Positions 12,586 through 20,812 are shown, counted from the first letter of the stretch. The stretch: 64,000 bases of DNA from Pseudooceanicola marinus (GCF_020177265.1 NZ_JAIVMC010000006.1:1-64000), one strand, 5' to 3'. Notes: generated by a model not told the origin, from the sequence alone. Program-made: numbers and translations.

Positions 12586-12926
12586 CAGTGCATCCTCTGG
12601 CCGGGGGTCACGTCCTGGTCGGGGGTGACCAGCACCACGCCGCCCGCCTCATCAGAAACGCCCAGGGTAAGCACTTCCGACCGCACCGGTCCGATCTGGC
12701 GCGGCGGGAAGTTCACCACCGCCATGACCATCTTCCCCACCAGGGCCTCCGGCGTGTAATGCGCCGTGATCTGGGCCGAGGTCTTCTTCTCCCCGATCTC
12801 GGGGCCGAAATCGATCCACAGCTTCAGCGCCGGCTTGCGCGCCTCCGGGAAAGGTTCGGCGCGCACCACGCGCCCGGCGCGAATGTCGACCTTCAGGAAG
12901 TCGTCGAAGGTGATCTCGTCAGCCAT
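12585..12926 (-). CDS. csaA: tRNA-binding domain protein, CsaA type
   Basis: A 113-residue protein consisting of a single OB-fold tRNA-binding domain: FDDFLKVDIRAGRVVRAEPFP, then ARKPALKLWIDFG, and VNFPPRQIGPVRSEVLTLG. CsaA proteins of this length form dimers and were described as secretion-related chaperones; tRNA binding is inferred from the fold. It overlaps proC by 8 nt and abuts the dehydrogenase by one base, both on the minus strand. GGGAGC lies upstream of its ATG inside the proC end. Confidence 0.9.
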   Translation of the reverse strand: MADEITFDDFLKVDIRAGRVVRAEPFPEARKPALKLWIDFGPEIGEKKTSAQITAHYTPEALVGKMVMAVVNFPPRQIGPVRSEVLTLGVSDEAGGVVLVTPDQDVTPGQRMH

Positions 12927-13734
12927 TGGCCAGCTCCCGCCCCCGGTCCGCGGCGGCCTTCACCGCGCGTTTCAGCAGCGGCGGGAAGCCCGTCTGCTCA
13001 TCCATCAGCACCTCAAGCGCGGCCTGGGTGGTGCCGTTCGGGCTGGTCACATTGACCCGCAGCTGCGCCGGTTCTTCCTCGGCCTCCTCGGCGAGGGCGC
13101 CGGCCCCGGCCACGGTGGCCTTGGCCAGTTGCATCGCCAGCTCGGGCGCCAGGCCCTGAGCCTCGCCCGCCGCCGCCAGCGTCTCGATCAGGTGGAAGAC
13201 ATAGGCGGGGCCGGAACCCGATACGCCGGTGACCGCGTCGATCTGGCTTTCATCATCAAGCCGCACCACCTGGCCCACGGCCGACAGCAGCTCGTCCGCC
13301 AGATCCAGGTCGGCCTCGCTGGTGTGGGGATTGCCGATGATGGCGGTGATGCCCCGGCCCACGGCAGCGGGCGTGTTGGGCATGGCGCGGATCACCGGGC
13401 TTTGGGCGCCGAAGGCCGCCTCGAAGGCCGAAATCGGCGTGCCGGCGGCGACCGACAGGAACAGGGTCGACCCGTTGCCAAGCGCCGCGAGCCCCGGCAG
13501 GGCGTCGCCCATCATCTGCGGCTTCACCGCGATCAGCGCCACGGCGGGCGCCTCGGGCAGGCCATCGTTCAGATGCACGCCGGTCGACTGCAGCCAGTCG
13601 GAGGGTTTCGGGTCCAGCACCCAGACAGATGTAGCGGGCAGACCGCGTTTCAGCCAGCCCGCCAGCATGGCGGATCCCATCTTGCCGCATCCCAGCAGCA
13701 CCAGGCCGCGTTCGGCCACCTTGTCCAAGGACAT
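12919..13734 (-). CDS. proC: Pyrroline-5-carboxylate reductase
   Basis: Last step of proline synthesis: NAD(P)H-dependent reduction of pyrroline-5-carboxylate. The 271 residues show the N-terminal Rossmann motif (LVLLGCGKMGSAMLAGWL, residues ~11-28), AVKPQMMGDAL, and MPNTPAAVGRG. The C-terminal dimerisation/active-site signature is VTGVSGSGPAYVFHLIE followed by VTSPNGTTQAALEVL. AAGGGG precedes the ATG at 13734. It follows the YbjN-like gene by 38 nt. Confidence 0.97.
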   Translation of the reverse strand: MSLDKVAERGLVLLGCGKMGSAMLAGWLKRGLPATSVWVLDPKPSDWLQSTGVHLNDGLPEAPAVALIAVKPQMMGDALPGLAALGNGSTLFLSVAAGTPISAFEAAFGAQSPVIRAMPNTPAAVGRGITAIIGNPHTSEADLDLADELLSAVGQVVRLDDESQIDAVTGVSGSGPAYVFHLIETLAAAGEAQGLAPELAMQLAKATVAGAGALAEEAEEEPAQLRVNVTSPNGTTQAALEVLMDEQTGFPPLLKRAVKAAADRGRELANG

Positions 13735-13772
13735 GTGTTCCCCTTCAGCTAATCTCGCGTCGGGGGCCAGTG

Positions 13773-14273
13773 TTACGCGCGGCCGTAGGCCTCTGCAATG
13801 GCGACCTCCAGCGCGGCGCGCGGGGACTTGCCACCGTAGACGTTCAGCTGGAACGCCGGGTAATAGCGTTCGGCCGAGAGCACGGCGGCGGAGATCAGGG
13901 TGGAGATCTGGTCGGCGCTGGCCATCTGTTCGCCGGTCAGCAGCAGGCCGTAGCGGTAGACCATCAGCTGATGCTCAGCCCAGTAGGTGAAGGCCCCGGC
14001 CCAGCACTGGTCGTTGACGTGGTTCAGCAGCTCGTACAGCCCCGGCAGCGCCTCGGCGGGCGGCTCCATCTCGAAGGTGCAGACCAGCCGCAGCGTTTCG
14101 TCGTAGGCCGACCAGGCCAGGGTGATGGAATAGGTGCGCCATTGCCCCTCGACCGCCATGGCGATCTGGTCGTCGCCGATCCGGTCGAAATCCCAGGCGT
14201 GGTGCTCGGCCAGGGTTTCGACGATGTCGATCGGGTGCAGTTCTTCGGAAATGAAGGATTCGGACAATGCCAT
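13773..14273 (-). CDS. YbjN domain-containing protein
   Basis: A 166-residue cytoplasmic protein with the YbjN/type III secretion chaperone-like fold: early HPIDIVETLAEHHAWDFDR, then a central beta-sheet with ITLAWSAYDETLRLVCTFEM, and YELLNHVNDQCWAGAFTYWAEH, then VYRYGLLL. This architecture is common in alphaproteobacterial proteins placed immediately before proC. The molecular role is unknown. AGGTGGCGTC directly precedes the ATG. It appears to be the first gene of the proC operon, with the gap 14274-14802 upstream as its promoter region. Confidence 0.85.
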   Translation of the reverse strand: MALSESFISEELHPIDIVETLAEHHAWDFDRIGDDQIAMAVEGQWRTYSITLAWSAYDETLRLVCTFEMEPPAEALPGLYELLNHVNDQCWAGAFTYWAEHQLMVYRYGLLLTGEQMASADQISTLISAAVLSAERYYPAFQLNVYGGKSPRAALEVAIAEAYGRA

Positions 14274-14802
14274 GACGCCACCTCATTTTATGGTAGCGCG
14301 AGGGGCTGGCAGCGCCCCAAGCGCTAGGTGCCTGCTCTAGAAGCGGGGCGATTTCCGCCGCTCCTTACAAGATATGGTGTGGCCGGGGCGACCCTCTGTA
14401 AAGCCTAAACTTGGGGACAACTACGATTTGTTGTGGAAAGCTCTGGGGAAACCCCAAAAAGTGGACCGAAGCCCAGGTGCCCGGGATTTGCCCGCGACGC
14501 CCCCGTGGTGGTCGGCCTGGAAACGCGTGCCAAGCACGCCCAATGCCCAGACGGCCCGCGAACGAGCCGCAGGTCCGGCGCGGTCACTACCCTAGAGAGC
14601 GCGCCGCTCTTCTCTTTGCCGAAATTATACAGGGGGGAGTGGCGGCACCGCCGCGACGGGGGGCAGCGCCCCTACCACCACCGTCGTTGGCACGTTCGTC
14701 GGAAGAAAGGGGTCGATGTCGCACATGACAGACCGATCGCGCGTCAGGCGCACTGCAACCAGCGGCTGGTCCACACCCATGTTCACAGCAGGGACTGGCG
14801 GC
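14274..14802. other. Intergenic region between the proC operon and tonB
   Basis: 529 nt holding the upstream region of the YbjN-like gene and the end of the tonB operon; both genes are on the minus strand. Several short open frames cross it but none has a ribosome site, codon pattern or product I recognise. It contains a divergent copy of the palindromic repeat (14622-14673) and an A+T-richer patch at 14380-14460 with three weak DnaA-box-like words, which I do not accept as real. Confidence 0.5.
14622..14673 (-). repeat. Short intergenic palindromic repeat, divergent copy
   Basis: Read on the minus strand it has the same architecture as the copy at 11530: GGGGCGCTGCCCCCC, then a GC-rich inverted repeat (GGCGG-T-GCCGCC), then CTCCCCCC and a TATAATTT end instead of GGAGTATTT. 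I infer a diverged member of the same family. Confidence 0.5.
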
Positions 14803-15807
14803 TCAGGAGAAATCCATCGGCAGGGTGAAGGTATAGCTCGACTGGGTCAGCCCGTTCGGTGCCGAGGGCAGGCGCCCGGCCCGCTGCACCGCCTGCACCG
14901 CTGCCTGGTCGAAGGCCGCCTGGCCCGACGACCGCGCGATGGAGGCGCCCAGGATCGTCCCGTCGCGCCCCACGGTGATGCGCATCACCACGCGCCCGGT
15001 CTGGCCCCGCATCCCGTTGGGGAAACGTTTGCGGCGCTCGATGCGCGAGCGGATCTTGGCGCCCCAGACCGCCTGCAGCTTGGCTTCCTGCTGGGCGTTG
15101 CCGGTACGCACCTGGGCGTTGCCGGCGTTGCCGGCCTGCGAGGCCCCGCCGGACCCGGCCGCGCGCTGTGTCACGCCGCCCGCGCCGCCCTGGCGGGCCT
15201 GCTGGGTGCGATCGGCGGGACGCGCCTCGGGCGTCGGTTCGGGGGCGGGTTGCGGCTCCGGCGGGGGCGGCGGGGCCGCCTCGACCTGGGGCGCGGCGCG
15301 TTCGGGGCGGGTCATCGGGCGCAGGCTGGCCACGGGGGCCAGCGCCGGCGCCTCATCCTCGACCACCTCGGGTTGCTCCTCGGCCGGGGTGGGCTCCGGC
15401 TCAGGCTGCATCTCGGGGACCTCCTGCGGCACCTCCTCGGGGGGCTGCGGGGGCGGGGGCACCTCGGTGTCGAAGCTGGGCACGCTGACGGTGTCGGTGC
15501 TGGCCTCGGCCACATCGAGGCTGGGCATGCTGGGCGGCGGGGTCTCCTCGATCACCGGGCGGGCGATCTCCTCCACCGGCTCGGGCTCCACCGGCTCCGG
15601 CGCCTCGGGGTCCACCTCCGCCTCGGGCGGGGTCTCCCAGGCGCGGATCATCTCCTCCATCCCTTCGGGCGCGCCCTGCAGGGTGACCATGGCCTCGCCC
15701 CCGGAACCACCGGATTCGCTGCCCGACGCGGGCACGCGGATCGCCAGGGCCAGATGCAGACCCACGGCCAGGGCCACGAAGGCCAGGGCTTCGGCAAGAC
15801 GTTTCAT
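14803..15807 (-). CDS. tonB: TonB, energy-transducing protein
   Basis: Links the inner-membrane ExbB/ExbD proton motor to outer-membrane receptors. The 334 residues run as: short cytoplasmic start and one N-terminal membrane anchor (LAFVALAVGLHLALAI, ~8-23), a long Pro/Glu-rich periplasmic spacer (about 60-190) with repeats such as EPEPVEE and PPPPEPQPAPEPTPE, and a C-terminal TonB domain (QAVWGAKIRSRIERRKRFPNG, GRVVMRITVGRDG, FDQAAVQAVQRAG). Its ATG overlaps the exbD2 stop (ATGA). No TonB-dependent receptor is in the window. The neighbouring siderophore ABC transporter suggests a ferric-siderophore role. Confidence 0.95.
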   Translation of the reverse strand: MKRLAEALAFVALAVGLHLALAIRVPASGSESGGSGGEAMVTLQGAPEGMEEMIRAWETPPEAEVDPEAPEPVEPEPVEEIARPVIEETPPPSMPSLDVAEASTDTVSVPSFDTEVPPPPQPPEEVPQEVPEMQPEPEPTPAEEQPEVVEDEAPALAPVASLRPMTRPERAAPQVEAAPPPPPEPQPAPEPTPEARPADRTQQARQGGAGGVTQRAAGSGGASQAGNAGNAQVRTGNAQQEAKLQAVWGAKIRSRIERRKRFPNGMRGQTGRVVMRITVGRDGTILGASIARSSGQAAFDQAAVQAVQRAGRLPSAPNGLTQSSYTFTLPMDFS

Positions 15808-16217
15808 TGCGGCGCCACCACAAGCGAGACCTCCGACAGGCCCGCCTCCGTCAGCGCCTTCAGCACGCGGGCGACCTCGGCGGCCTCCGTCTGCGCATCG
15901 GCGCGCAGCTGCGGCGCCTCACCGCCCGGCGCGGCCTGCGCCCGGGTGGCGAAGGCCGCGATGGCCGCCTCGCCCCGCGCCTCCTCGAAGCCCGCCTCGC
16001 CCTCGGGCGAGAGGTAGAGAACGGGGGCTTCGACGGCCTCGGCGCCCTCCTCGGCGCGCGGCGGTTCCACCTCGAAGGGTTCCGGCGGCGCCAGGCGCGA
16101 AGTCATCAGGAAGAAGATCAGCAGCAGGAAGACCACGTTGATCATCGGCACGATGCTTTCGCCCTTCGGCCGACGCGGCGGCGGGGTGAAGCTCATGGTC
16201 ATGGGCGACTTTGCCAT
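15804..16217 (-). CDS. ExbD-family protein 2, with Asn in place of the transmembrane Asp
   Basis: A 137-residue ExbD/TolR-type protein: short cytoplasmic N-terminus, one TM helix (about 26-42) and a periplasmic domain (about 45-137). The helix reads VPMINVVFLLLIFFLM: residue 27 is Asn where ExbD1 next door (PMIDVVFLLL) and characterised ExbD proteins have the protonatable Asp. The codon is AAC versus GAC in ExbD1, so it is a real substitution in this read. The rest of the helix and domain look intact, and the gene sits 4 nt after exbD1 and overlaps tonB by 4 nt, so it is probably expressed. The start at 16217 follows the exbD1 stop; longer frames would overlap exbD1. Confidence 0.88.
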   Translation of the reverse strand: MAKSPMTMSFTPPPRRPKGESIVPMINVVFLLLIFFLMTSRLAPPEPFEVEPPRAEEGAEAVEAPVLYLSPEGEAGFEEARGEAAIAAFATRAQAAPGGEAPQLRADAQTEAAEVARVLKALTEAGLSEVSLVVAPQ

Positions 16218-16221
16218 CGGA

Positions 16222-16608
16222 TCACTCCACCAGCACGAGGTTGGTAAAGCCCGCGGCGCGCAGGGCGCTGGCCACGTCCACGACCCGTTGCAGGGGCGCG
16301 CCGTCACGCCCACGCAGGATGATCGTGTCCGAGGGCCGCTCGGTCAGTGCGCGCAGGCGTTCGGCCAGGGCCTCCGCCGTCGTCTCGCGGCCGTTCAGGG
16401 TCAGGCCCTCCGGCCCCACGTCCAGCAGGCGCGGCGGCCCGGCGTAGGCGCTGCCCCCCTGAGACGAGGCGAGCGGCAAGGGCAGCACCTCGTCGGCGCC
16501 AAAGCGCGAGGCCAGCATGAAGAAGACCAGCAGCAGGAAGACCACGTCGATCATCGGGGTGAGCGAGGGCTTCCGGCGCGGGCGCGGGGTATGGTCGAGG
16601 AAGGACAT
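16222..16608 (-). CDS. exbD: ExbD-family protein 1 (canonical Asp)
   Basis: A 128-residue ExbD: cytoplasmic N-terminus with basic residues (PRPRRKPSLTP), one TM helix carrying the essential acidic residue (PMIDVVFLLLVFFML, Asp21), and a periplasmic domain containing LTLNGRETTAEALAERL and DTIILRGRDGAPLQRVVDV. With ExbB it forms the proton-driven motor for TonB. It is placed 21 nt after exbB and 4 nt before a second exbD. Confidence 0.94.
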   Translation of the reverse strand: MSFLDHTPRPRRKPSLTPMIDVVFLLLVFFMLASRFGADEVLPLPLASSQGGSAYAGPPRLLDVGPEGLTLNGRETTAEALAERLRALTERPSDTIILRGRDGAPLQRVVDVASALRAAGFTNLVLVE

Positions 16609-16629
16609 CGGGATTTCCCGGCGCGGGGC

Positions 16630-17784
16630 TTACTGCGCGGCCAGCTTGGTGATGTTCTCGCCCATGCCGTCACCGGGCAGATCGGCCACGAAGATCCGGG
16701 CGGAGATATCCTCCAGGTCGGCGCGCAGGTTGTCCAGCACCGCCTCGAACCAGGTCAGCGCGGCGGAGGCCGGGATCGCCACGGCCATACCGGCGGCGGT
16801 GGTCAGCAGCGCTTCCCAGATGCCGCCCGCCAGCATCGACGGATCGGCCCGGCTGCCCGCTTCCTGCAGGGCCTGGAAGGCGGAGATCATGCCCATCACC
16901 GTGCCCAGCAGACCCAGCAGGGGCGCGATGGTCGAGATCAGTTCCAGCGCGCGCAGAGCAGACCCCTGCCCGGCCAGCAGGCGGCGGGCGACGCGGCTGG
17001 TCTCCTCGCGGGCGGCCTCGTCCGACAGGGTCAGGCGGGCGCGCATGGCGGCGCGGGTCAGGCGCGAGCGGACGCCCTTGCGGCCCTCGATGGTGTCCAT
17101 GGCGATGCCGGCCTCGCCGTTTTCCCAGGCCTCGACGGCCTTGCGGGAAGTGCGGCGCGACCAGGCGCCGGCCAGGACAAGGCGCCAGATCTTCCACAGG
17201 ATCAGTGCGACGGTGACGACCGACAGAGCGGCGATGGCCCAGATCGCCGGGCCGCCGTTGACCAGAAAGTCCTGGGTGCGGGCCCAGGCTCCGGCCAGGC
17301 CGGCCTCGGGGGCCGGCGCAGGGGCGGCGGCGTCCAGATCGGGCGCCAGTTCTTCTGCGGCGGTTTCAGCCAGGGTCGTGGCACCGTCGGTGGCCGGGCT
17401 GGCCTCCGTCGTGGTGGTGGTCTCGGGGGCGGTGGTGGTCTCGGGGGCAGCGTCGGTTGCGGGAGCGGCCGTGCCGGTCTCCGCCGTCTGCTCCGTCCCC
17501 TCGGCAGTCGTACTCTCGGCGGTCGTTTCGGGGGCGTTTGGCGCCGGGGCGGTGGTCGTCTCGGCGGGGGCGCTGTCCGTGGTGGGCACCGTCGGTGCCT
17601 CGTCCGTCGCGGCGCTGCCGGCCTCGGGGCTGCCCATGGTGGGGGCCATGTCGCCCGAGACCTGCGGGGCGTTGTCCGCTGCGGGGGCCGCCGGGGCCTC
17701 CTGCGCGATCGCCGGTGCGGCGGAGAGCAGAGCGGCCATCGCCGCCGAGAGGATCAGGGCCTGTCGTGCCTGCCGAATTGCCAT
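16630..17784 (-). CDS. exbB: ExbB with signal peptide and long Thr/Ala/Pro/Glu-rich periplasmic extension
   Basis: Pentameric scaffold of the TonB motor (MotA/TolQ/ExbB family). From the ATG at 17784 (AAGGGAG eight nt upstream) the 384-residue protein has a cleavable-looking signal peptide (1-28, ending AAPAIAQ), a low-complexity linker (~29-165) dominated by Thr, Ala, Pro and Glu, a first TM helix (~180-200), and the conserved core with LISTIAPLLGLLGTVMGMISAFQ and LLTTAAGMAVAIPASAA forming TM2 and TM3. N-terminal extensions occur in some other ExbB proteins; the length and composition here are notable. It is the first gene of exbB-exbD1-exbD2-tonB. Confidence 0.94.
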   Translation of the reverse strand: MAIRQARQALILSAAMAALLSAAPAIAQEAPAAPAADNAPQVSGDMAPTMGSPEAGSAATDEAPTVPTTDSAPAETTTAPAPNAPETTAESTTAEGTEQTAETGTAAPATDAAPETTTAPETTTTTEASPATDGATTLAETAAEELAPDLDAAAPAPAPEAGLAGAWARTQDFLVNGGPAIWAIAALSVVTVALILWKIWRLVLAGAWSRRTSRKAVEAWENGEAGIAMDTIEGRKGVRSRLTRAAMRARLTLSDEAAREETSRVARRLLAGQGSALRALELISTIAPLLGLLGTVMGMISAFQALQEAGSRADPSMLAGGIWEALLTTAAGMAVAIPASAALTWFEAVLDNLRADLEDISARIFVADLPGDGMGENITKLAAQ

Positions 17785-17972
17785 TGCAATGCTCCCTTTC
17801 AAGCTCCGGGCGTTTGCGATCGGGCCCCTTGCCCATACCCGTTGCCCCGCAGCCGGGGCAAATGTTTCGCGCGCCACCCGACCCTGCGGGGGACTGAGAA
17901 CCCCTCGGGTGGTGGCGCGCCATCTTGGCTGGCAAAGCGGCCATGTGTCGCGCGATTGCTGGCGTTGCGCCG

Positions 17973-18001
17973 GAAGTAGGATAACCGACAATTACTGTCA
18001 A
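17973..18001 (-). promoter_or_regulatory. Candidate promoter of the exbB-exbD-exbD-tonB operon
   Basis: On the minus strand, a perfect TTGACA (18001-17996) is followed after 17 nt by TACTTC (17978-17973), about 190 nt upstream of the exbB start. The A+T-rich TGACAGGGAATGTTGACAG context is a plausible place for an iron-dependent repressor, but I cannot match a defined Irr, RirA or Fur box. Confidence 0.5.
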
Positions 18002-18106
18002 CATTCCCTGTCACGTCGGGGAAGGCAAGGCCCCTGCCCGTCCGATGCCGCCTCGGGCGGGTTTCGCCCCGGGCCGGGCCTGCGGATGCCTGCCGGATCA
18101 GCAGGA

Positions 18107-18859
18107 TCAGACCAGAACCACGGGCCGTCCGTCCTGGTGGGAGATCTCGGCATCGGTGCCGAAGACATTGGTCAGCAGGTCCTGGGTCACAATCTCGTGC
18201 GGGGCGCCCATGGCGGCCACGCGGCCCTCGTGCAGGGCGATGATCCGGTCGGCAAAACGGGCGGCGTAGTTGATGTCGTGCAGGACGATGACGATGGTCT
18301 TGCCGTCCTCGTCGGCCATCTGCCGCAGCAGGCGCATCAGGCTGCGGGCGCCCGCGATGTCGAGATTGTTCAGGGGCTCGTCCAGCAGCAGGTAGTCGGT
18401 GTCCTGGGCGAAGGCCATGGCGACGAAGGCGCGCTGGCGCTGACCGCCGGAGATCTCGTCGAGGAAGCGATGCCGCATGGCGCCCAGACCGAAGCGCGCG
18501 ATGGCGCTTTCGACGATGGCGTGATCCTCGGGGCCGGGGCGCCCGCGGTGCCAGGGATAGCGGCCGAAGCCCACCAGTTCCTCCACCCGCAGCCGGGCGG
18601 AGACATGGGTCGACTGGGCCATGATCGCCAGATGCCGGGCCAGCTCGCGGTCGCTGACCTGGCCGATCTGCAGGCCGTCGACCTCGATCTTTCCCGTCTT
18701 CAGGGACGACAGCCGGGCGATCAGCGACAGCAGCGTCGACTTGCCCGCCCCATTGGGACCGATCAGCGCGGTGATGCCGCCCTTGGGGATCTCGACCGAG
18801 ATGTCGTGCAGGATCGGCGCTGCGCCGATGGAATGGCTCACGTTGCTTACGCGGATCAT
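18107..18859 (-). CDS. Siderophore ABC transporter, ATP-binding protein
   Basis: A 250-residue ABC ATPase energising import of ferric siderophore across the inner membrane. Walker A is GPNGAGKST, the signature is SGGQRQRAF, and Walker B is YLLLDEPLNNLD, with the switch His in VLHDINYAARFAD. It is closest in pattern to the FatE/CeuD/YclP-type iron-complex ATPases, as expected from its partners. Its ATG at 18859 overlaps the preceding permease by 4 nt. It is the last gene of the transporter; 321 nt separate it from exbB. Confidence 0.93.
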   Translation of the reverse strand: MIRVSNVSHSIGAAPILHDISVEIPKGGITALIGPNGAGKSTLLSLIARLSSLKTGKIEVDGLQIGQVSDRELARHLAIMAQSTHVSARLRVEELVGFGRYPWHRGRPGPEDHAIVESAIARFGLGAMRHRFLDEISGGQRQRAFVAMAFAQDTDYLLLDEPLNNLDIAGARSLMRLLRQMADEDGKTIVIVLHDINYAARFADRIIALHEGRVAAMGAPHEIVTQDLLTNVFGTDAEISHQDGRPVVLV

Positions 18860-19881
18860 GCGCGTTTCCTCTTCAGCAGGAGGGCCAGGAACAGCGCCCC
18901 GCCCAGGGCTTCGATCACCACGGCAATGGGGGTGGTCAGGGCCAAGACCCGTTCCAGCACGGTCTGGCCGCCAACCAGCACCACGCAGCCCGTCAGCGCC
19001 GCCGAGGGCAGCAGGATGGCATGGCGTTCGGTGGGGGTGACGGTATGGGCCAGGGCCGAGACGATCAGGCCGAAGAAGGCCGCCATGGGCCCGACCAGCG
19101 CCGTCGCGGCGGCCACCAGCACGCAGATCAGCACCAGCACGATGGACTGGCCCCGGCGCGGCGGCTCCCCCAGGCTCAGCGCGACGGTATCGCCCAGGCC
19201 CAGCACATCCAGCCGGTGGCGCATCCGCCAGGCCAGCCACAGAACCGGCAGGGTGACCGCGGCGGTCAGCGGCAGCAACACCGGGTCCACCGTGTTGAAC
19301 CGCGCGTAGCTGACCGAGGTGACGACCGAGAACTCCGCCGGGTCGATCAGCCGCTGCACGAATTCCGTGGCCGAGCGCAGGAAGACGCCGAAGATGATGC
19401 CCGTCAGGACCAGCCGCATCATCTCCCCCCGCGCGCCCCGTCGCAGGACGACGAACAGGCCCAGCCCCAGCAGTGACATCATCGCGGTGTTCAGCGCAAA
19501 CAGCAGCCCGGTCGGCAGGGCGATGTAGCCGGTGGCCCCGAAGAGATGCACCAGCAGCGCCAGGATCATCACGTAAAGCGCATCGAACCCAAGAAGCGAG
19601 GGCGTCAGGATGCGGTTGCCGGTGATGGTCTGGAACAGGATCGTCGCCACCGACAGGCAGCTAGCCACCAGCAGCATCGCCGCCAGTTTCTGCCCCCGGA
19701 AGGGCAGGATGAACCCCCAGGAGCCCTTGGCGCCGTAGACCATGTAGACGGCGGAGGCCACGGCGACCGCCAAGGCCAGCCAGATCACCCGGCGCCCCAT
19801 GGCGGGCGGCGGCGCGGCCTGCGCGCCCTCCGCCCCAGCCTGCGCGCGCGGCGCGGTGGTATCGCCGGTCAGCTCAGCCAT
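18856..19881 (-). CDS. Siderophore ABC transporter, permease (FecCD family) 2
   Basis: A 341-residue integral membrane protein of the FecCD/BtuC family with about nine to ten hydrophobic helices. Recognisable segments are LVASCLSVATILFQTITGN (family motif with TGN after the second helix), LLGFDALYVM, GIIFGVFLRSATEF and LGLGDTVALSLGEPPRRG. The last of these is the cytoplasmic coupling region that contacts the ATPase. The ATG at 19881 overlaps the end of permease 1 by 8 nt; I prefer it to one 12 codons upstream, which would extend further into permease 1. A charged N-terminal tail (~1-25) precedes the first helix. Confidence 0.92.
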   Translation of the reverse strand: MAELTGDTTAPRAQAGAEGAQAAPPPAMGRRVIWLALAVAVASAVYMVYGAKGSWGFILPFRGQKLAAMLLVASCLSVATILFQTITGNRILTPSLLGFDALYVMILALLVHLFGATGYIALPTGLLFALNTAMMSLLGLGLFVVLRRGARGEMMRLVLTGIIFGVFLRSATEFVQRLIDPAEFSVVTSVSYARFNTVDPVLLPLTAAVTLPVLWLAWRMRHRLDVLGLGDTVALSLGEPPRRGQSIVLVLICVLVAAATALVGPMAAFFGLIVSALAHTVTPTERHAILLPSAALTGCVVLVGGQTVLERVLALTTPIAVVIEALGGALFLALLLKRKRA

Positions 19882-20812
19882 GACGCGGCTCGTTGTAAAG
19901 AAGGTAGAGGAAGACACCGGCCCCCACGACGCCCACCAGCGTGGCCACCGGGATCTCGTAGGGCGCGCGCAGCACGCGGCCCAGGATATCGGCGGCCAGC
20001 ACCAGGGCGGCGCCGGTAAAGGCGGAGACGGGAATGGCGCGGCGCAGGTTGTCGCCCATGCGACGGGCGATGATGTTGGGCACGATCAGCCCGACGAAGG
20101 GGATGGCACCCAGGGTGACGACGACCATGGCCGTGGTCACCGACAGCGCGGCCAGACCGGCGGCGGTAATCGCCTGCACGTTCAGACCCAGCCCGCGCGC
20201 CGCATCCGTGCCCAGGGCCAGTACCGTCAGCCGGTCGGCGATCAGCCAGGTGGCGGCAGCGGCGGCACCGGCGATCCACAGCAGCTCGTACCGACCCGCC
20301 AGCACGCCCGATAGCTCGCCAGTCAGCCAGACACCGATGAATTGCAGCATGTCGCCCTGATAGGCGATGAATGTGACGACGGCCCCAATCAGCCCGCCGT
20401 AGATCAGCGCCACCAGAGGCACCAGCAGGGGCTGGGTTGGCGGCAGCGGCCGCAGGATCAGCAGCAGCCCCGCCGAGCCGACCAGCGTGGTCAGCGCGGC
20501 GATGGACATCTTCGCCCAGATGGCGGTGGCGGGAAACAGCATGGCGGCAATCAGCACGCCCAGGGCCGCGGACTGGCCCGCACCGGCCGTCATCGGCTCG
20601 ACGAAGCGGTTCCGGGCCAGGATCTGCATGATCTGCCCGCTGACGGCCAGGGCGGCTCCGGCCAGCATCGCGGCGAAGGTGCGCGGAAGGCGCGAGATCA
20701 GGAGCAGCCGCTGGCTGTCCGGATCATGCAGGAAATCCCCCAGGCTCACCGGCACGGCACCGATGAACAGGGACAGGATGGCGAGAGGCCCCAGCACTGC
20801 CAGGGCCTGCAT
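19874..20812 (-). CDS. Siderophore ABC transporter, permease (FecCD family) 1
   Basis: A 312-residue polytopic permease: RLPRTFAAMLAGAALAVSGQIMQILARN is the family hallmark (residues ~41-68), followed by GAGQSAALGVLIAA, a helix pair with FIAYQGDMLQFIGVWLTGELSG, and the coupling region ALGTDAARGLGLNV. LGAIPFVGLIVPNIIARRMG is the conserved FecCD segment near the C-terminus. It pairs with permease 2 to form the heterodimeric channel. It starts 14 nt after the stop of the binding-protein gene, same strand. Confidence 0.93.
   Translation of the reverse strand: MQALAVLGPLAILSLFIGAVPVSLGDFLHDPDSQRLLLISRLPRTFAAMLAGAALAVSGQIMQILARNRFVEPMTAGAGQSAALGVLIAAMLFPATAIWAKMSIAALTTLVGSAGLLLILRPLPPTQPLLVPLVALIYGGLIGAVVTFIAYQGDMLQFIGVWLTGELSGVLAGRYELLWIAGAAAAATWLIADRLTVLALGTDAARGLGLNVQAITAAGLAALSVTTAMVVVTLGAIPFVGLIVPNIIARRMGDNLRRAIPVSAFTGAALVLAADILGRVLRAPYEIPVATLVGVVGAGVFLYLLYNEPRHG

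Noticed and set aside
14412-14452. Three words resembling DnaA boxes (TGGGGACAA, TGTGGAAAG, TGGGGAAAC) in an A/T-richer patch, possibly an origin
   Set aside because: Each differs from the consensus by two or three bases, no dnaA, dnaN or other origin-linked genes are near, and no GATC or A/T-rich unwinding element is evident.
14374-14728. Possible small genes in the gap upstream of the proC operon
   Set aside because: The frames overlap one another in different phases, cross the palindromic repeat and have no recognisable product or ribosome site.
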